Shown here: positions 1-12,060 of the stretch, one piece after another
Layout of the letters: each line of letters starts with the position of its first letter
Position numbering within the stretch: the first letter of the stretch is position 1
Program-made: the position numbers and the translations under genes
Notes under the pieces: model-generated
Told to the model about the DNA's origin: nothing
The model's database searches: none
Seen by the model: the letters and a program-made list of their open reading frames with translations, nothing else
Assembly: GCA_007922305.1 (NCBI GenBank)
Contig: ML677365.1
Location: 14,856,759 to 14,920,758, forward strand
From: Dermatemys mawii
Lineage: Eukaryota > Chordata > Testudines > Dermatemydidae
DNA length: 64,000 nt
Reading direction: 5' to 3'

Positions 1-14
1 GAGGTGAGACATTT

Positions 15-523
15 AGGGTATGTCTACACAGCATTTCGGAGCCTGCAAGAGCAAGCATCCCAGGCCGGGATGATAAACTCAGGCTAGCACTCTAAAAATA
101 GCCGTGTAAACAGTGCTTTGAAGTTGCAGCTCAGGCTGGAGCTCAGGCTCTGAAGCCTGGAGGGGGTCATGGTTAGCCCCTCAAGTCTGTTATCCCAGCT
201 GGCGTGCTTGCTCCTCTAGGCTCCAAAAGGGCTCTGGAGTGGGAGGTGTAATTTCTATCTTGGATAGACATGCCCACATCAGCTGTCATTGAGCAAACAT
301 GTTATAAATACCAGTGTATGCACAGCTGCATGGGTGGCAGGACAGGCTGGCTGCCCTGAGTACAATCCCATCTGAAACCTTAGGTATGTACTTGGAGCAG
401 CTAGCCCATCCCACTGCTTGCCATGCTGCAGCTATTTAACATGACAGGTCCATTAAAAGCTGGCATGGGTAGGTCTACCTGAGCTGTAAATTACATTTCC
501 AGCTCTGGTGTAGACATTCTCCT
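15..523. mobile_element. Non-autonomous hAT-like DNA element
   Basis: The left end agggtatgtctacaca and the right end gtgtagacattctcct form imperfect terminal inverted repeats. The interior is GC-richer than its surroundings and has no coding potential. It resembles the other gtctaca-ended elements in this window. The target duplication is not clear. Confidence 0.65.
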
Positions 524-527
524 AGGG

Positions 528-618
528 GTTGATTTTCAGAGGTGCTTAGAACTGCTGCTTCCATTAATTTCAGAAATAGCTGTGGGTATTCAGAACTACT
601 GAAAATCAGGCTGTGGCC
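528..618. repeat. Dispersed fold-back repeat (tgattttcag family)
   Basis: tgattttcag at 530-539 is mirrored by ctgaaaatca at 599-608. The interior carries the ggtgcttag motif seen in related copies at 6300-6425, 23150-23260 and 39905-39990. Confidence 0.45.
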
Positions 619-649
619 ATCTTAAATTGGGCACTCTACAGTGGAGGTT

Positions 650-785
650 GCCAAAACTAGTGGGCAGCCATGAAAATGTAGTCCTAGGTAACTAGCCCAA
701 GGGAGAATTGGGATTAGAGTTTAGGTCTTCTGACTCCCCACTACATGCTTGATTCATCTAGGTCCCAGCTACTCTACTGTAACAA
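650..785 (+). repeat. MIR-like SINE fragment
   Basis: The stretch with taactagcccaagggagaat, a gggattagagtttaggtctt segment and ctgactccc resembles the core and 3' part of mammalian and sauropsid MIR/CORE-SINEs. It is diverged and the ends are approximate. Confidence 0.45.
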
Positions 786-789
786 ATGA

Positions 790-3700
790 TCCATGTATTA
801 GCTGAAAACATGTTTATAGTGTAGCCATTATACAGAAAAATACAGAATGTTAAAAAAAAAAACATAAATCAAAGCATAGCCCTTCAGCTATTATACATTT
901 TCTGGTTAATGCAAGTCTTCTGTGGACTCACCATGAAAAGCTGTAGAATGAGAACAACAGAGTTTCCACTATTGTTATACACAGCATATGCAGCTATATA
1001 ACAAAATGCAAAACAAGACAAAAAATTCCCAAGCCACAAATCCAGAAATAAAATTCTCATCTCATACATTAAGCATATGTGATTGCTTTCATTATGAAGG
1101 TAGTAACAGAGATTGAGAAAACAATGTTATTTGTTCTGAATGAATATAAAATAGTTTGATTCAGTTCCATCTGGAAGTTATCCATTCTTTGGAGGTTTAG
1201 CTATGTTAATTAGTGGTCCCACACATTTAGAACACATTTTCTTTCTTAAATCAGCAACCTACAGTTGGTTTGCAATTTTTTTAAAAAACAGACATGCCAG
1301 TTCATCAGTAGCAACTCAGAACCCTGTTATAAAGTAACAGTAGGGAATCTGACCAGGATTAATAGTGGTACTCAGTCCTGGGATTAGGTGGTGTCTTGTT
1401 TCATGGATTTTAGGCCATCTGTTCTTCCCTCCTACATTTTTACTTCTGCCGAACGATAAACGCACCTCCACCTCAGGGACTATAGAAAGGTATTAGAATT
1501 CTTCTGCTTTTCATTATCACAAGATTCAGTAACTCATTTCATTGTCAGGATAATCCCCTTTTACTCTTTCTTTTGCGCTTGCAGGGTATGCCATAATGAC
1601 AAATAAAATCCCAGATGTTAGAGACCTGCTGAGGTCTCCACCTTTTCGTGAGTGTTGGGTTTAAGCTACTTGGGACATAGTGTCAAAACTGACAGGACCC
1701 TGATGCCCACACCCAATATTCATTAAGGTTTGTTAGTGATTTGTATAGCTGTCTACAAGCTGCACTTCCACTTCAATCCTCAGTGGCCATTTAAATATTT
1801 AGTTTGTCCTCTGGCTTTTATTGACAAAGAATTCATTTCCTATTGTTCAAATGTTGGAAAGAGTATATATGTCTTTCTAAAAGTAACAAAGGTCTTCTGG
1901 GTGTTATAAATGACTTGTTACTGCTGCATATTATTTTAGGTAGTCATATCTAATTTAATGTTTTATTTCCCCTTAGGCTAACTTGCATATCTGCAGCATC
2001 CAAAGGCTATGACAACGCCTTAGCAGAGTTTTCTCAAGAGGGCCAGTTAACTGTGAAATGAAAACTTTTGTATCTACTTTATACCAATTAATATCCACAT
2101 TTTATTTTTTATATTTATAAAAAAGATCTTAAATCCATTACATTTTTAATTTGTGACTAGTAGAAATACATGCAATTTTCACATGAGAAATTGAATGGGG
2201 TTTTTTTTGCCTCTTATTTGCATGCTAAGATAATTATATCTGCATAATAGAGGAAGGACAGTGAAAATTATTTAAACTGTTACTCTCTTATCAAGAAAAC
2301 AATTCATTGGGTTTTTCATGGTGTGAGATCCCAAGATCCCAGGCATCGAGCAGAGAGTCTTCTCTCCTGTGCCCTCCTGCAACAGGAAACTTGTCTAGAG
2401 TCAGAATATAGTTTTCTTCTTTTTCATTCTGGAGACAATATGGTTTCCAACCTCTCTTCTACAGCTTACCCAGGTGGGTAGCTCCAATTTCAAAATCAAT
2501 ATAAATTAGCTAATGGGGCACATGTGTAGGCTATTTGCACCCTGCTTTCTAGAATTTATAGATGAACTTCTGTGAATTATCAAGATTTTAATGAGATGAG
2601 GCACTACACAACAAAGAGCTCTGTGCCTTGTGTGAGATGGTGAGCACCCTCAAGTGCTACTGACTACAGTGAGACATGAAGGGTGCAAGACACCATGTAA
2701 GAGATGGCCAGCATCTCACAGGATCAGGCCCATTTAATTCCTTCAGATTGCTCCTGAACTTGGGCTTCCTGGTCGACAATACAAATAAAATAGCTGCAAG
2801 TTACCTAAGCAAACTCACGGCATTCAAGATGTGGCTCCAAATTTACCCAGCTAAAGCTAAAATGTTAACTTCTGTCTTTAAACTACATACATTGGTTAAA
2901 TTAAATTATTAATTTACATTCACATTTAAACTACTGTCCTTGAACATGTCACAAAGTTATAACTGTTGTCTTTACTAAACTAAAATTAAAACTACTGTTA
3001 ATGATAACCTTAGTGTCACAGTTTTCTGCAATACATCACATTCTATAATAATATTACATTACTAAAACCAGTCAGAACTTTGCCATAAGTACAGAGGAGA
3101 GTATAAGTATTCTAGCAGAAATTGGAATCATGTGATTATAAGTCACTGTTGTATTAGAATAAGTAGAGTGTCCATAAAAATGAAGTCCCTTGAAACACTA
3201 ATAGGGTTTGGGGTTGTATAATATTACAACAGGCTAAGTGGAATGGAGGTTTTATAATTAAGTCTAAAATATCCACTGTTGTGATGTGTATAATCACTAT
3301 TGCAATTTATCCCATTAAAAAGTGAAAAGAATAATTCAACTGATTAGCCATATTATTTTTAAATTTTCTTCTTAAATAAGAGGAAAAAAGAAAAAAAAAT
3401 TAAAAGGTTTTGAGTTTGCATGGTTAAAGTGGTACTAACTTTAAACGTCCGAGAGGTGGGGGAGACGGACAATAGTTTTTCACAAATTATATATGGCAAG
3501 CTTCTTTGTTAATTAAAAAAAAAAACAAACTTCAGTCATTATACAAGGTCATAAGCTTTTGTTCCCCCTCTCCCCATAAAGGAGGAAACAAGCTGACAAC
3601 ACATTCCGTGTGTGTTTTTCTAAATAATTCTTAGCACATATGACTCCTCTAGCTTTACAAACCAACTTCATCTCTTACATTAAAACTCATCTGGAAATGG

Positions 3701-5700
3701 GGCCATTTACACTGTTTATAAAACATTGTCACATAAAATGTGTAAAAAAACATTTTTCACTAAAAATAGCTTGCGTAAGTAAGGGATTAGAATAGTTTCT
3801 ACTGAAATAATTGTTCCTTTGTAGTTTTTTCCATGATGTTTTTTGAACAGTTTTTTAAACTATGTTTATTAAAGTCATCACATCAAAAAGGATCAAAGAG
3901 AAAGCTAGTGAGAACCAAAGAAACCCCAAGTGTGTTGTGTTGTCTCACTGGGGAGTTATGCAGATTCAAGTAAACAAGTGCAAATTGTTGAGGTTTTAAT
4001 GAAAATTTTCTACAATTATTGAATCTGAAGTCATTCTATATATTAACATCTGTACAACAGATGGCCATACTGTATAAAAGGCAAGCAATGCTCCTTTTTC
4101 TTTCCCTGTTTTAACAGTACATCTGAGATGACTACTTTTGTCACTGTGCTCAGTTTGGTTCAGTAAATAATTCATAAAATGCAGCTGCTACAGATGGTCA
4201 CAATACTTGTATGACTATAAAATCAAAGACACAGTAAAGTATTTGCGTATTAGTTTCATACTATAAAATATCTGACATTAACCCTGTTCAACTCAAAAGG
4301 TAAATCTATAAAACTTTTAAAAAAGAAAATTCTGAAGAACTGACATTTTTAAATAGTCCTAGCTCTCAAAAATCTGATTGACACAGCTACTGCATTTTTC
4401 TATTCAGCTAATTTGCATGATATTTTTTACACTTAAAACAATTCTTGCTAGTAACTGCAGGATTCTTGTGTCTTTTGAGGATCTTTGAAACAAAAATATA
4501 ATTCAAGCCCCATCACAATATTTTATCTTATTTCCTAAAGTTACCTTTAAACGTATTAAGTAAGGCGGTTTTGAATACAGTTCTTTGGAAATGCATTTTT
4601 CAGTTACTGAAACTTAAAAACAACTTCCCACATTGCTTAGTTGGAATTCAAAAGCTCATGTGCACGTGATGTGTTTTTCTTCTTATAAAACAGAAAGATA
4701 CACTAACATTAATAGGAGAAATGTGAAGAGAGCCTGTTAATCTCACTTTATTGTCTAGCTAGGGAAGTTATTCATATTAAATTGTTAGCTTCCATTTTGA
4801 TTAGATTCGGCACTGCTATCGCTTTGTTTAAAAGTACTTGTCAGAATAAAAACATACTAGAAACTTGAGTGTAGTTTACAGCATTTAAAAAACAAACAAA
4901 CAATCTGTTTCCTGGCACTGCCTGAAAGATTAAGAAATACAACTTTGTAGCAGAATGTTTCTGAGGCTTAATGTGCAAGTCAAGGTAAGTCCTTCTGGGA
5001 GGATGAAAACTCAAAGGGAAGTGATATAAACTGCTGAGTTTGCCAAATTACTTTAAAGTACAGTGACAGAACAGGTTTGGCTTTGATATATAGAAGCTTA
5101 TGTGGACACCATAATGTACCATCGGAGGGATAAAGTATGAGTATGAAAGAAGGGAAGTGATGGAAAGAAAGAGGATTAGAACACACAAAGAAGGCTAAAA
5201 CTATGTAAAGGATATTAAAAATGCCTTTACTCTACTCAGTTGCTGCACTTTCCATGTGAGGATTGAGATACGATTGGAAAAGCGTGGGAATGCATTCACT
5301 GTTCCTGTCTGTGCTGCAATTTATTTGTGGATAAATCAAGAATTTCAGCCTCTAGCACTTTCATAGCCTTTCATGTTCTATGAACCTTGAATTTTTCATT
5401 TTTAACTTTTAAAACAATAAAAAAGCACTGAAGTTTATTGGCCTGAGCAGGAATATTTCTGATGAAAAAGAAATAAATCACCTACTTTGGCCTAGAACTC
5501 ATACTTCTCAGCTACAAACCATTTTCTTTATCTCCTAAGCTACACTGCCAGCTGGCTAAATCTGGCTAAATTCCAGATCATGTAAATGCACTATCTTATT
5601 AGTTTTATTAAGACACTAACCGATACATTTTATAAAGTGGTACAAAAATCCTTAAACCTAAAGGGGAATCTATTTATGTTTGGCTTTCTGTTAATTCTAC
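790..5700. other. AT-rich intronic stretch with no supported gene
   Basis: I see homopolymer runs and short chance open frames of up to 78 codons, but no exon, RNA gene or clear transposon. This is one of the repeat-poor parts of the window. Conserved non-coding elements could be present but cannot be recognised from one sequence. Confidence 0.6.
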
Positions 5701-5727
5701 TTAGGGTGTGAAATTCCTCACATTTTT

Positions 5728-6240
5728 GGGCCAGTCTACACTAAAAGTGCTACATCAGAGCAGTTGTGCTGCTGTAGGGCATCTGATGTGGACACTCTAT
5801 GTCAATGGAAGAGAGCTCACTCGTCAGCATAATTACTCCACCTCTTTCAGAGCCAGGGCCAGCTCTAGGCACCAGCATAGGAAGCACGTGACTTTGGGGT
5901 GGCACATTTCAAGGGGTGGCATTCCGGCCATTCTTGTGGGGGGGGGGGACATTTCAAGGGACGGCCTTTTTCTTTGTTTGGCAGCATTCTGGCCACCCTT
6001 TCTTTTTATTTATTTATTTATTTTGCTTGGGCAGTTGCGCTCTTGGTGCTTGGGGCAGCAAAAAAGCTAGGGCAGGCCCTGGCGGAAGCTATGTTGGCAG
6101 AAGAACGTCTCTCACTGACAGAGCACCAGTGTGGCCAGCGCATAGGTTGCTGTAACTTGCGTCACTCAGTGGGGTGGCTTTTTCACACCCTTGAGCGACA
6201 TAAACTCAATCGACATAAGCGGTTGGGTAGACGTGCCCTA
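5728..6240. mobile_element. hAT-like non-autonomous element with a second element inside
   Basis: The ends gggccagtctacac and gggtagacgtgccct are inverted copies. The body includes gcataattactccacctc and gcggaagctatgttggcag, which look like two halves of one element separated by the insertion at 5854-6081. Open frames of 120-130 codons across it are chance readings of repeat DNA. Confidence 0.7.
5854..6081. mobile_element. Nested hAT-like element with cagggcc ends
   Basis: The ends cagggccagctctagg and ctagggcaggccctg are inverted copies. The same family occurs intact at 36360-36609. It contains a local repeat of a ggtggcat/ggccattct segment, a G run at about 5938-5948 and an (attt)n run. 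I could not see a clean 8-bp duplication. Confidence 0.65.
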
Positions 6241-6297
6241 AGTCTCACAGCAGTGACAGCAGTTGTCACAACTGGAAATTTCATTTTCTGACTGAGA

Positions 6298-6425
6298 GTG
6301 TCTGGGTGCCTTATTCCCATTGATTTTATTGATTTCAGTGGGAGTTAGGTGCCTAGGGACTTTTGAAAATCCCACCACATCTATCTGCATCTTTAGGTAC
6401 CTAAATACCTTTAAAAATCCGATCT
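6298..6425. repeat. Dispersed repeat with tcagtgggagttaggtgcct motif
   Basis: gatttcagtgggagttaggt followed by cttttgaaaatccca and ggtacctaaatacctttaaa matches a family of short dispersed repeats present several times in this window. The class is not known to me. Confidence 0.5.
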
Positions 6426-6978
6426 CTAGTATCTACTGTGGGGAAGTTTTAATTTGTTTCTCCAATCCACTAAAGCCACTTTGTGCTATATAAGCTGTGC
6501 AAAGTGACCTTAAAGTGATGGGAGAAAGCTAATGGAGAATTCCAGGAGAACACTCTACCAGCAGAAAGCTGGTAGAGATAGCACTACTACCTCCTGTCTC
6601 AGCCTTCCCCACCCCTGGGTTAAAGGGACTATGGGGAAAAGTGGGGAGGACAGGACGGGGAGAGAGGGAGATGGGCAGAGTAGAGCTCTACTATCATAGG
6701 GAACCTTATGCTAGCAGCATAAGTTAGGGATGTCTCTGTGTAGCCATAACTTGTTCCAGACTAGGCAGCCCTGAATTAGGGAACTGCAATCAGTTTACTG
6801 AGCTCCACATCAAACCCCAACTCCTACCTCTGAGTAGATAATTAAGGTAATTGATTCTGCCGTGTTACCTGGAGCAACAAACACAAATCTATATATCTCA
6901 CTTTACCAAGCTGTAACATGGGTAACAGAATGACACTTACACAAATAAGGAGCACCTTTCATTTTTAAAAGCTCTTAC

Positions 6979-7386
6979 CTGTAGTTTTATGTCCAGCTTT
7001 GACACTCAGATTTCCACTGAGGGTTGATAAAGATGCTAACAGGCAAGGTTTATTCGGGTGTGGCATGGTTTCCATAGAAACAACCATTTGAGCAGTATGA
7101 ATGGAAATCTTTTGAAAACAGGAAAGAGCTCTCCACAGGTTTTCTTGGATTGAAGTCATTTTCTCTCCATTAGCACTTACTGCAGGTGGAGAATCCTTTC
7201 TACCAGAACATTTGAGTGCTGATATGTCATCCTTGATTGGAATGCTATCAGCTGAAGAAGCAGCCTCCTTGCTAGTCTCATAGTCATTCGTCCTTATGAT
7301 TTTCTTCAGGAAATGATTTATTTGATCAAGTTTGACAAAGCTCAGGTTTGCTTTCAAAGGCTTTGATATAGCCACATTTATGTCAG
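6979..7386 (-). CDS. VPS13B: VPS13B internal coding exon (third of three)
   Basis: This 408-bp exon joins the 28514-28651 exon across a 21.1-kb intron. The acceptor has a good pyrimidine tract ending ttttccgcag before 7386, and the donor is gtaaga after 6979. The split codon G|CT gives Ala, then 135 codons follow. The conserved start is DINVAISKPLKANLSFVKLD and the conserved end includes QENLWRALSCFQKISIHTAQ and KPCLLASLSTLSGNLSVKAG. The middle (about residues 27-72 of the exon) is rich in Ser, Lys, Ala and Asp and differs much more from the human protein as I remember it. The exon is phase 1 at both ends, so skipping it would preserve the frame. Human VPS13B is known to use alternative exons 28 and 28b. 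This exon may be the counterpart of one of them, but I could not find a partner exon in the window. Product identity is firm; the alternative-splicing idea is inference. Confidence 0.96.
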
Positions 7387-7399
7387 CTGCGGAAAAGAT

Positions 7400-8340
7400 T
7401 TGAGAGAGACAAAAACATTATTAATTACTCATTTAATGGAAAAAAATAATTATTTATTTGAAGTATAGAGGGAGAATATTATTTCTCTGGCTGATTTTGA
7501 CATTTCAATAAAATTACTAAAAACAGTAATCCTTGTTTGAATGGAAGAAATCTAACACAATCTGATTTTCTTGTTTCTGTTCAGGGATCATCATAGCCTC
7601 ATGAAAAAACAAACTCCAGTGAGTAGGAGGATAAATATATAAATCTGTGTGTATCAGACTGGAACTATATATTCTTCATTCCCTTGAGTTTTTGTCAAGC
7701 AAACCTAGTGGTTACTGTATATAAACTCTAAAGCTGACAGTGGACATTTTCACCTCACTTAAATTGATGGATAATGTATATACTTTTTTGGTTTTCTACT
7801 CACTGGTTATATAATACTGTTTTAAATGTATTTTGTACTTAAATGTGAACTGTAAAGCAAAACTAAAAATTAGTTATGCTTAATCTCTGCTTTGGGGAAA
7901 CATTCAGGACAGAAATAATGTAATCTTTTCTGAACATTTTCCCCTCTGAAATCTTCTTGGTACTTCCAGTGAAATTATATCAATACTTCCGGGTTTAATT
8001 AAAATGTCTCGCAATGCATTATTTTGAGAAATCACAATAAAATGAATTCCATGTGTTTCAGTGACATTTCTAATAGTTGTGATGTTATATTCCTGCAAAG
8101 TACCAAGATGATTATGTAGGTGGGCAGCAGAATGTTTTGGTTAGTTAAATCTTATTTTTATGCTGCTGAACACTTCTCAGAGCCAGTGAGTTGGGGCTTT
8201 CAGCACAGAAATCCAGGTTTAACACAGTTTTCATTGTCCTGGCCACACTATAAGAAAGACAGTGGGCAAAGGCTGTCATTTAATTAAAACAGAACTTTGC
8301 CCACTTAAAATATATGGGAATACCCAACAACAAATCATAC
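7400..8340. other. AT-rich intron flank with no supported feature
   Basis: This is the intron just upstream of the 6979-7386 exon. The pyrimidine tract of its acceptor lies at about 7389-7420 read on the minus strand. I see no gene or clear repeat in the rest. Confidence 0.5.
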
Positions 8341-8359
8341 AGTGCAGGCCATCAGTATT

Positions 8360-9045
8360 TCCTTAATTGTTTCCCCTTACTTTCAGCCCTCCCTCATCCC
8401 AACCTGGTTCCATGTAGCCCATTGCTGGGACCCTGCTGCCCTCCCCTCCTATAAGGATTAAGGGGGCTAGAAAAAAGAAGGGAGTTGGCTCCCCACTGTA
8501 CTAAACATAAGAAGCCCTGAACCCACTTCCCCACCTCCTTTAAGAGATACTTTCCTCTAAATCCATTTCCAATCCATTTTTTTCTGATAATTATATCCCT
8601 TCCATAATGAGTACCTGCCAAATTTTTTAGTTATTACATTATGACATCATAACCTATTCCTTCTGCCCCATCCCACCATGTCCTAGACCAGCTGTGGGGA
8701 AGGCAAAAAACCCTACCCCATCTTGGGAAGTCTGGCAGTGAGGGAAAAATTCCTTCCCAGCCCCCAAGTAAAAAGGCTAGCATAATGACCACAGCAGATA
8801 TTGAGGAAACCCAGTTCTACTCCTAATCAGTCTGTGGGACAGTGGGTGTTGCCAGCCTGTTCACAGTGACAGAGGGCTTCTCCACAACTGTCTGGGGTAT
8901 AAGGAGCCCTTTCCCCCAAGTCATCTGGAAAGGCAGTGTCTCCACACACATACCTGGTCCAGCTACTTTCTGTTCCTCCCTGCCCATTCAGGTAATTTTC
9001 CCCATTCCTTCCCTTTTGTACCAATTGTAGAGGGAGTCCCTTATA
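8360..9045 (-). repeat. Unclassified repeat of about 700 bp, copy 1
   Basis: Read on the minus strand this aligns along most of its length with 41985-42712 on the plus strand. Shared blocks include ctgggtttcctca, ctgggaaggaatttttccct, cactgcca, gagccaact and ggaggggagggcagcagg. Open frames inside it are short and not shared between copies. It could be an LTR or a non-autonomous element; no family could be named. Confidence 0.6.
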
Positions 9046-9529
9046 GGAGCAACAATTCCTTTTGTCCAGTCAGTCAGACAAGAAGCCACTGTACACAATT
9101 GCCGTGAGTACATTTTTGCTTTGGAGTTCAGTTTTCATTCAGCAATGAAGAATGAAAAATTGTAGTTGCCCTTTTAAGGAAAAAAGGGGTTTTTTTCCCC
9201 CTCTGTACAGTTCTTTTCACTTACAGAGCACAATGTGATCACTTTCACTCAAGCAACTCAGCTGTCTGAAATGTTCACAACAAAATACAAAACTGCCTGA
9301 TTTTAGGTTTTGTTACAAGTTCATGTTGCAGAGAGTTTGTTGAAAGGTTCACATAGGCTGATAAATCTTTAAATTGAAGTTGGGCCAAGTTTCAAGTTTG
9401 AAATGACCAGTTTGTTCTTTTAAGACAAAATCATTTGAGATTTGTGGTTTAGCCAGATGAACTCAGCTCTTCTGCTTCTCAGGCAATATGAAACTTTTTA
9501 CCTCAAGAGTAAAGGGCAGCACCACAATT

Positions 9530-9632
9530 CAGAAATTCATGCAAGCACACACTTAAGTTTACCATTGATTTCAACAGGCTTAAGAATAAGCTTAAAAGCT
9601 TTTCTGAATCAGGACCTTAATCTCTAAAAGTA
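9530..9632. repeat. Dispersed repeat with gatttcaacaggcttaag motif
   Basis: The string ttgatttcaacaggcttaag, then aataagcttaaaagctttt and ctgaatcagg, resembles a repeat common in sauropsid genomes. It is short and diverged. Confidence 0.4.
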
Positions 9633-9887
9633 AAACTAGGGCTATTTTCCTACAGTGACAGAACGTAAACTTCACCATTTTAATTAATATCTTTCTGAAA
9701 AATTTGCTTTTTGTGCTGAAACTCTCCATGTTGAACTGAAAAGAGTTACACTAGCTAAGACAGGTAAATAATAGAAAGGCACATATATAGGCTAGAAGGG
9801 TGGGCAGAAAATAACAAAATAAGTAACAACTTGAATTAAACTGAGAAAGAAGGGTATAGTAAGTCATGGAGGTCCAGATTATAAAAA

Positions 9888-10058
9888 GTATTTAGGTGTG
9901 GCTGCACTCAGCATTGCAGTTCCTAAATGACTTAGGAGCCTAAATCTCAATTTTAAAATGGATTTAGGCATTAGAATCCTAAAACCCCTTTAAAATTGAG
10001 ATGTAGGCTCCTAAGTCAGTTAGGCTTTGCAATGCTGAGTGCAGCCACACCTAAATAC
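9888..10058. repeat. Large inverted repeat (70-bp arms)
   Basis: Arms at 9888-9957 and 9989-10058 are reverse complements with few mismatches, separated by a 31-bp spacer that itself has tttagg...cctaaa ends. The arms contain gtatttaggtgtggctgcac and gacttaggagcct. It is probably a fold-back DNA element. The gacttaggagcct motif links it to the ttaggtgcctaa repeat family. Confidence 0.85.
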
Positions 10059-10399
10059 CTTTAAAAGTCTGGGCCTAAGACTAAATCTCTCTGATTTTTC
10101 TCTAGGACTCACTGTCCCAAATAAACAAGGGAACATTTAAAAAAGTCAAAAATCCATTAGTAAAATGTCCAAAAGTGCCTAAATTCCCAAGTCCCACTGG
10201 GATTTGGGTTCCTAAATCACCTAGACATTTTGGAAAACCATAACCTGTTAGACCATCTTTATACATCAATGAAGTTGCATTAAGGACCAGATTCAAAATA
10301 TTTGTTGGTGTTGCTACACAGCTAAGCATGTGAGAAATTAAACTGGAGGAGAGACACCCTATTTTTCAGGAGCATATTTGACTACCTATGCATCCAATG

Positions 10400-10512
10400 A
10401 AGTGGGTGCTAGCCCACAAAAGCTTATGCTTCAATACTTTTGTTAGTCTTTAAGGTGCCACAGGACTCTTTGTCGCTTCTGCAAATCCAGACTAACACAT
10501 CTACCTCTCTGA
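10400..10512 (+). repeat. Dispersed repeat, single-arm copy
   Basis: gcccacaaaagcttatgctt, ttgttagtctttaaggtgcc, acaggactctttgtcgcttc and ccagactaaca are the same blocks that form both arms of the palindrome at 60381-60550. Here only one arm is present. Confidence 0.7.
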
Positions 10513-10519
10513 TATTTGA

Positions 10520-11635
10520 CTACTGATGCTTTCCTGTAGCAATATATTCTACTTCTGAAGACAGCAAGAATAAATGCATCCTAATATACATGTTCCACAG
10601 GAGAGGTGACAAGATAAAATCCTAGAGCCTTCTGCATGAGAGAGCCTTAAAGGACAGATGAGTAATTGCCAGTAGTACTCTCTTGGGATCTCTCAGACAG
10701 AGAAAGATATAAGGATAGATTAGTCAGAGAGATTGGACTGAGGTGCATTTGCACAGCTGAGTAGGGAAATTTGCACAGCACCTGTCATATTATGTCTGTA
10801 TTTAATTAGTGCTATTAGTCACTTGCTTTCATAAACCTTGAATTCATCCAAAAAGCAATTAAAAAAAAAAGTAGCACTAAAACACAGGAGCAATGCAAGC
10901 CAGGGTAAGTGGATGGCTTCCCTGTTTTCTACACGGAAACAGTGTGTGTCACACAGCAAAAAAATGTTATGTCTGATAACTTCACAAATTTTTATATTAG
11001 GTTATTATTATACAGTGAATCAGGCTTAACAGAAATTGGTGGGTCAGCCAAGAGCATAATTGCAGAAAATTTTACACTGGACCCTTTATTGCAAATATTT
11101 TAACAATCTCGTAATGACAAAAATTATGCAACAAGATTCTGTGGCATTTTAAGTAAAACATAAAAAATAAAAACAAAACTGAACAATCCACATGATTTTA
11201 TTGTTTGCCTGGTTTTATACTTTCTCCTTAACACTGTGAAAGGAACATTAACCTTCACTCTGAGAAAAACTTGTTTAAGTGATGGACAGAATATATATCA
11301 GTGGAGATTGGTGGCATCTTACAGTAGCAGATAAAGATCATAATGAGTGAAATTTGCAACCCCTTACTTGGCCCCTTCATGCCAGGTAAAAGGGCCATTG
11401 CATCATAAAGGGGCACTACAAATCATAAATATAGGTGGGAGAGAATTCCCCAGGTTCAGGAACTAAGAAAGAAAGAAACTAACAGCTGCAGACTAACAGC
11501 TCCAGACTGTCCTTTGAGGACACTTTCACAAGCCATGGCATGCAGGTGTGAAGGGCATGTTGGGGTTAGAGCCACAGCATGTAGTGTGGAAGAGATTCTG
11601 GGCAGTGTTGCTGACCACAGGCAGGCGGACACATA
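10520..11635. other. Intronic stretch with no supported gene
   Basis: AT-rich sequence with a short A run and chance open frames of about 63 codons. A small purine run (aagaaagaaagaaa) lies near 11465. I see nothing else. Confidence 0.45.
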
Positions 11636-12060
11636 GGGCTTGGATACACTGGCACTTTATAGCGCAATAAAGTTGCCAAGAGTGCTCTATCTTACTACCC
11701 GTCCACACTGGCAAGGTAGCGTGCTCTGACTCCGCGGTTGGAGTGTCCCTCGTACTCCATCTCCCCAACAGGAATAACATTTGTTGCGCTCTTACTGGAG
11801 CGCTGCGGTGCCAGTGTGGACACCTAATGTGCTCTGTTTGACCTCCGGAAGTGTCCCACAATGCCTGTTCTAGCCACTCTGGTCATCACTTTTGAACTCT
11901 GCTGTCCTGTCCTCAGGTGACCAACCGTCAGATCCGTACTTTAAATTTCCTGGGAATTTTGAAAATCGTTTTTCTGTTTGCTCAGCCACGCGTGGAGTAC
12001 TCTCAGCGCATCTTTCCATGCCTCCATGCCTCATGGAAAAATATTTTCTTCCAGTGAAAA
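11636..12060. mobile_element. hAT-like element fragment
   Basis: It starts agggcttggatacactggca and includes gccagtgtggacacctaatg, tgtcccacaatgcct and cctgggaattttgaaaat. These blocks recur in other gtctacac/ggctacac elements here (14064-14770, 44422-44666). The right end is not defined and the element appears truncated. Its 111-codon and 60-codon frames are not conserved coding sequence. Confidence 0.6.

Larger units (their letters stand above)
1..6978 (-). other. VPS13B: VPS13B intron downstream of the 6979-7386 exon (partial)
   Basis: This begins with a gtaaga donor at 6978 and continues past the window start. It contains hAT-like elements at both ends and a long AT-rich block. I found no further exon. 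Confidence 0.8.
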
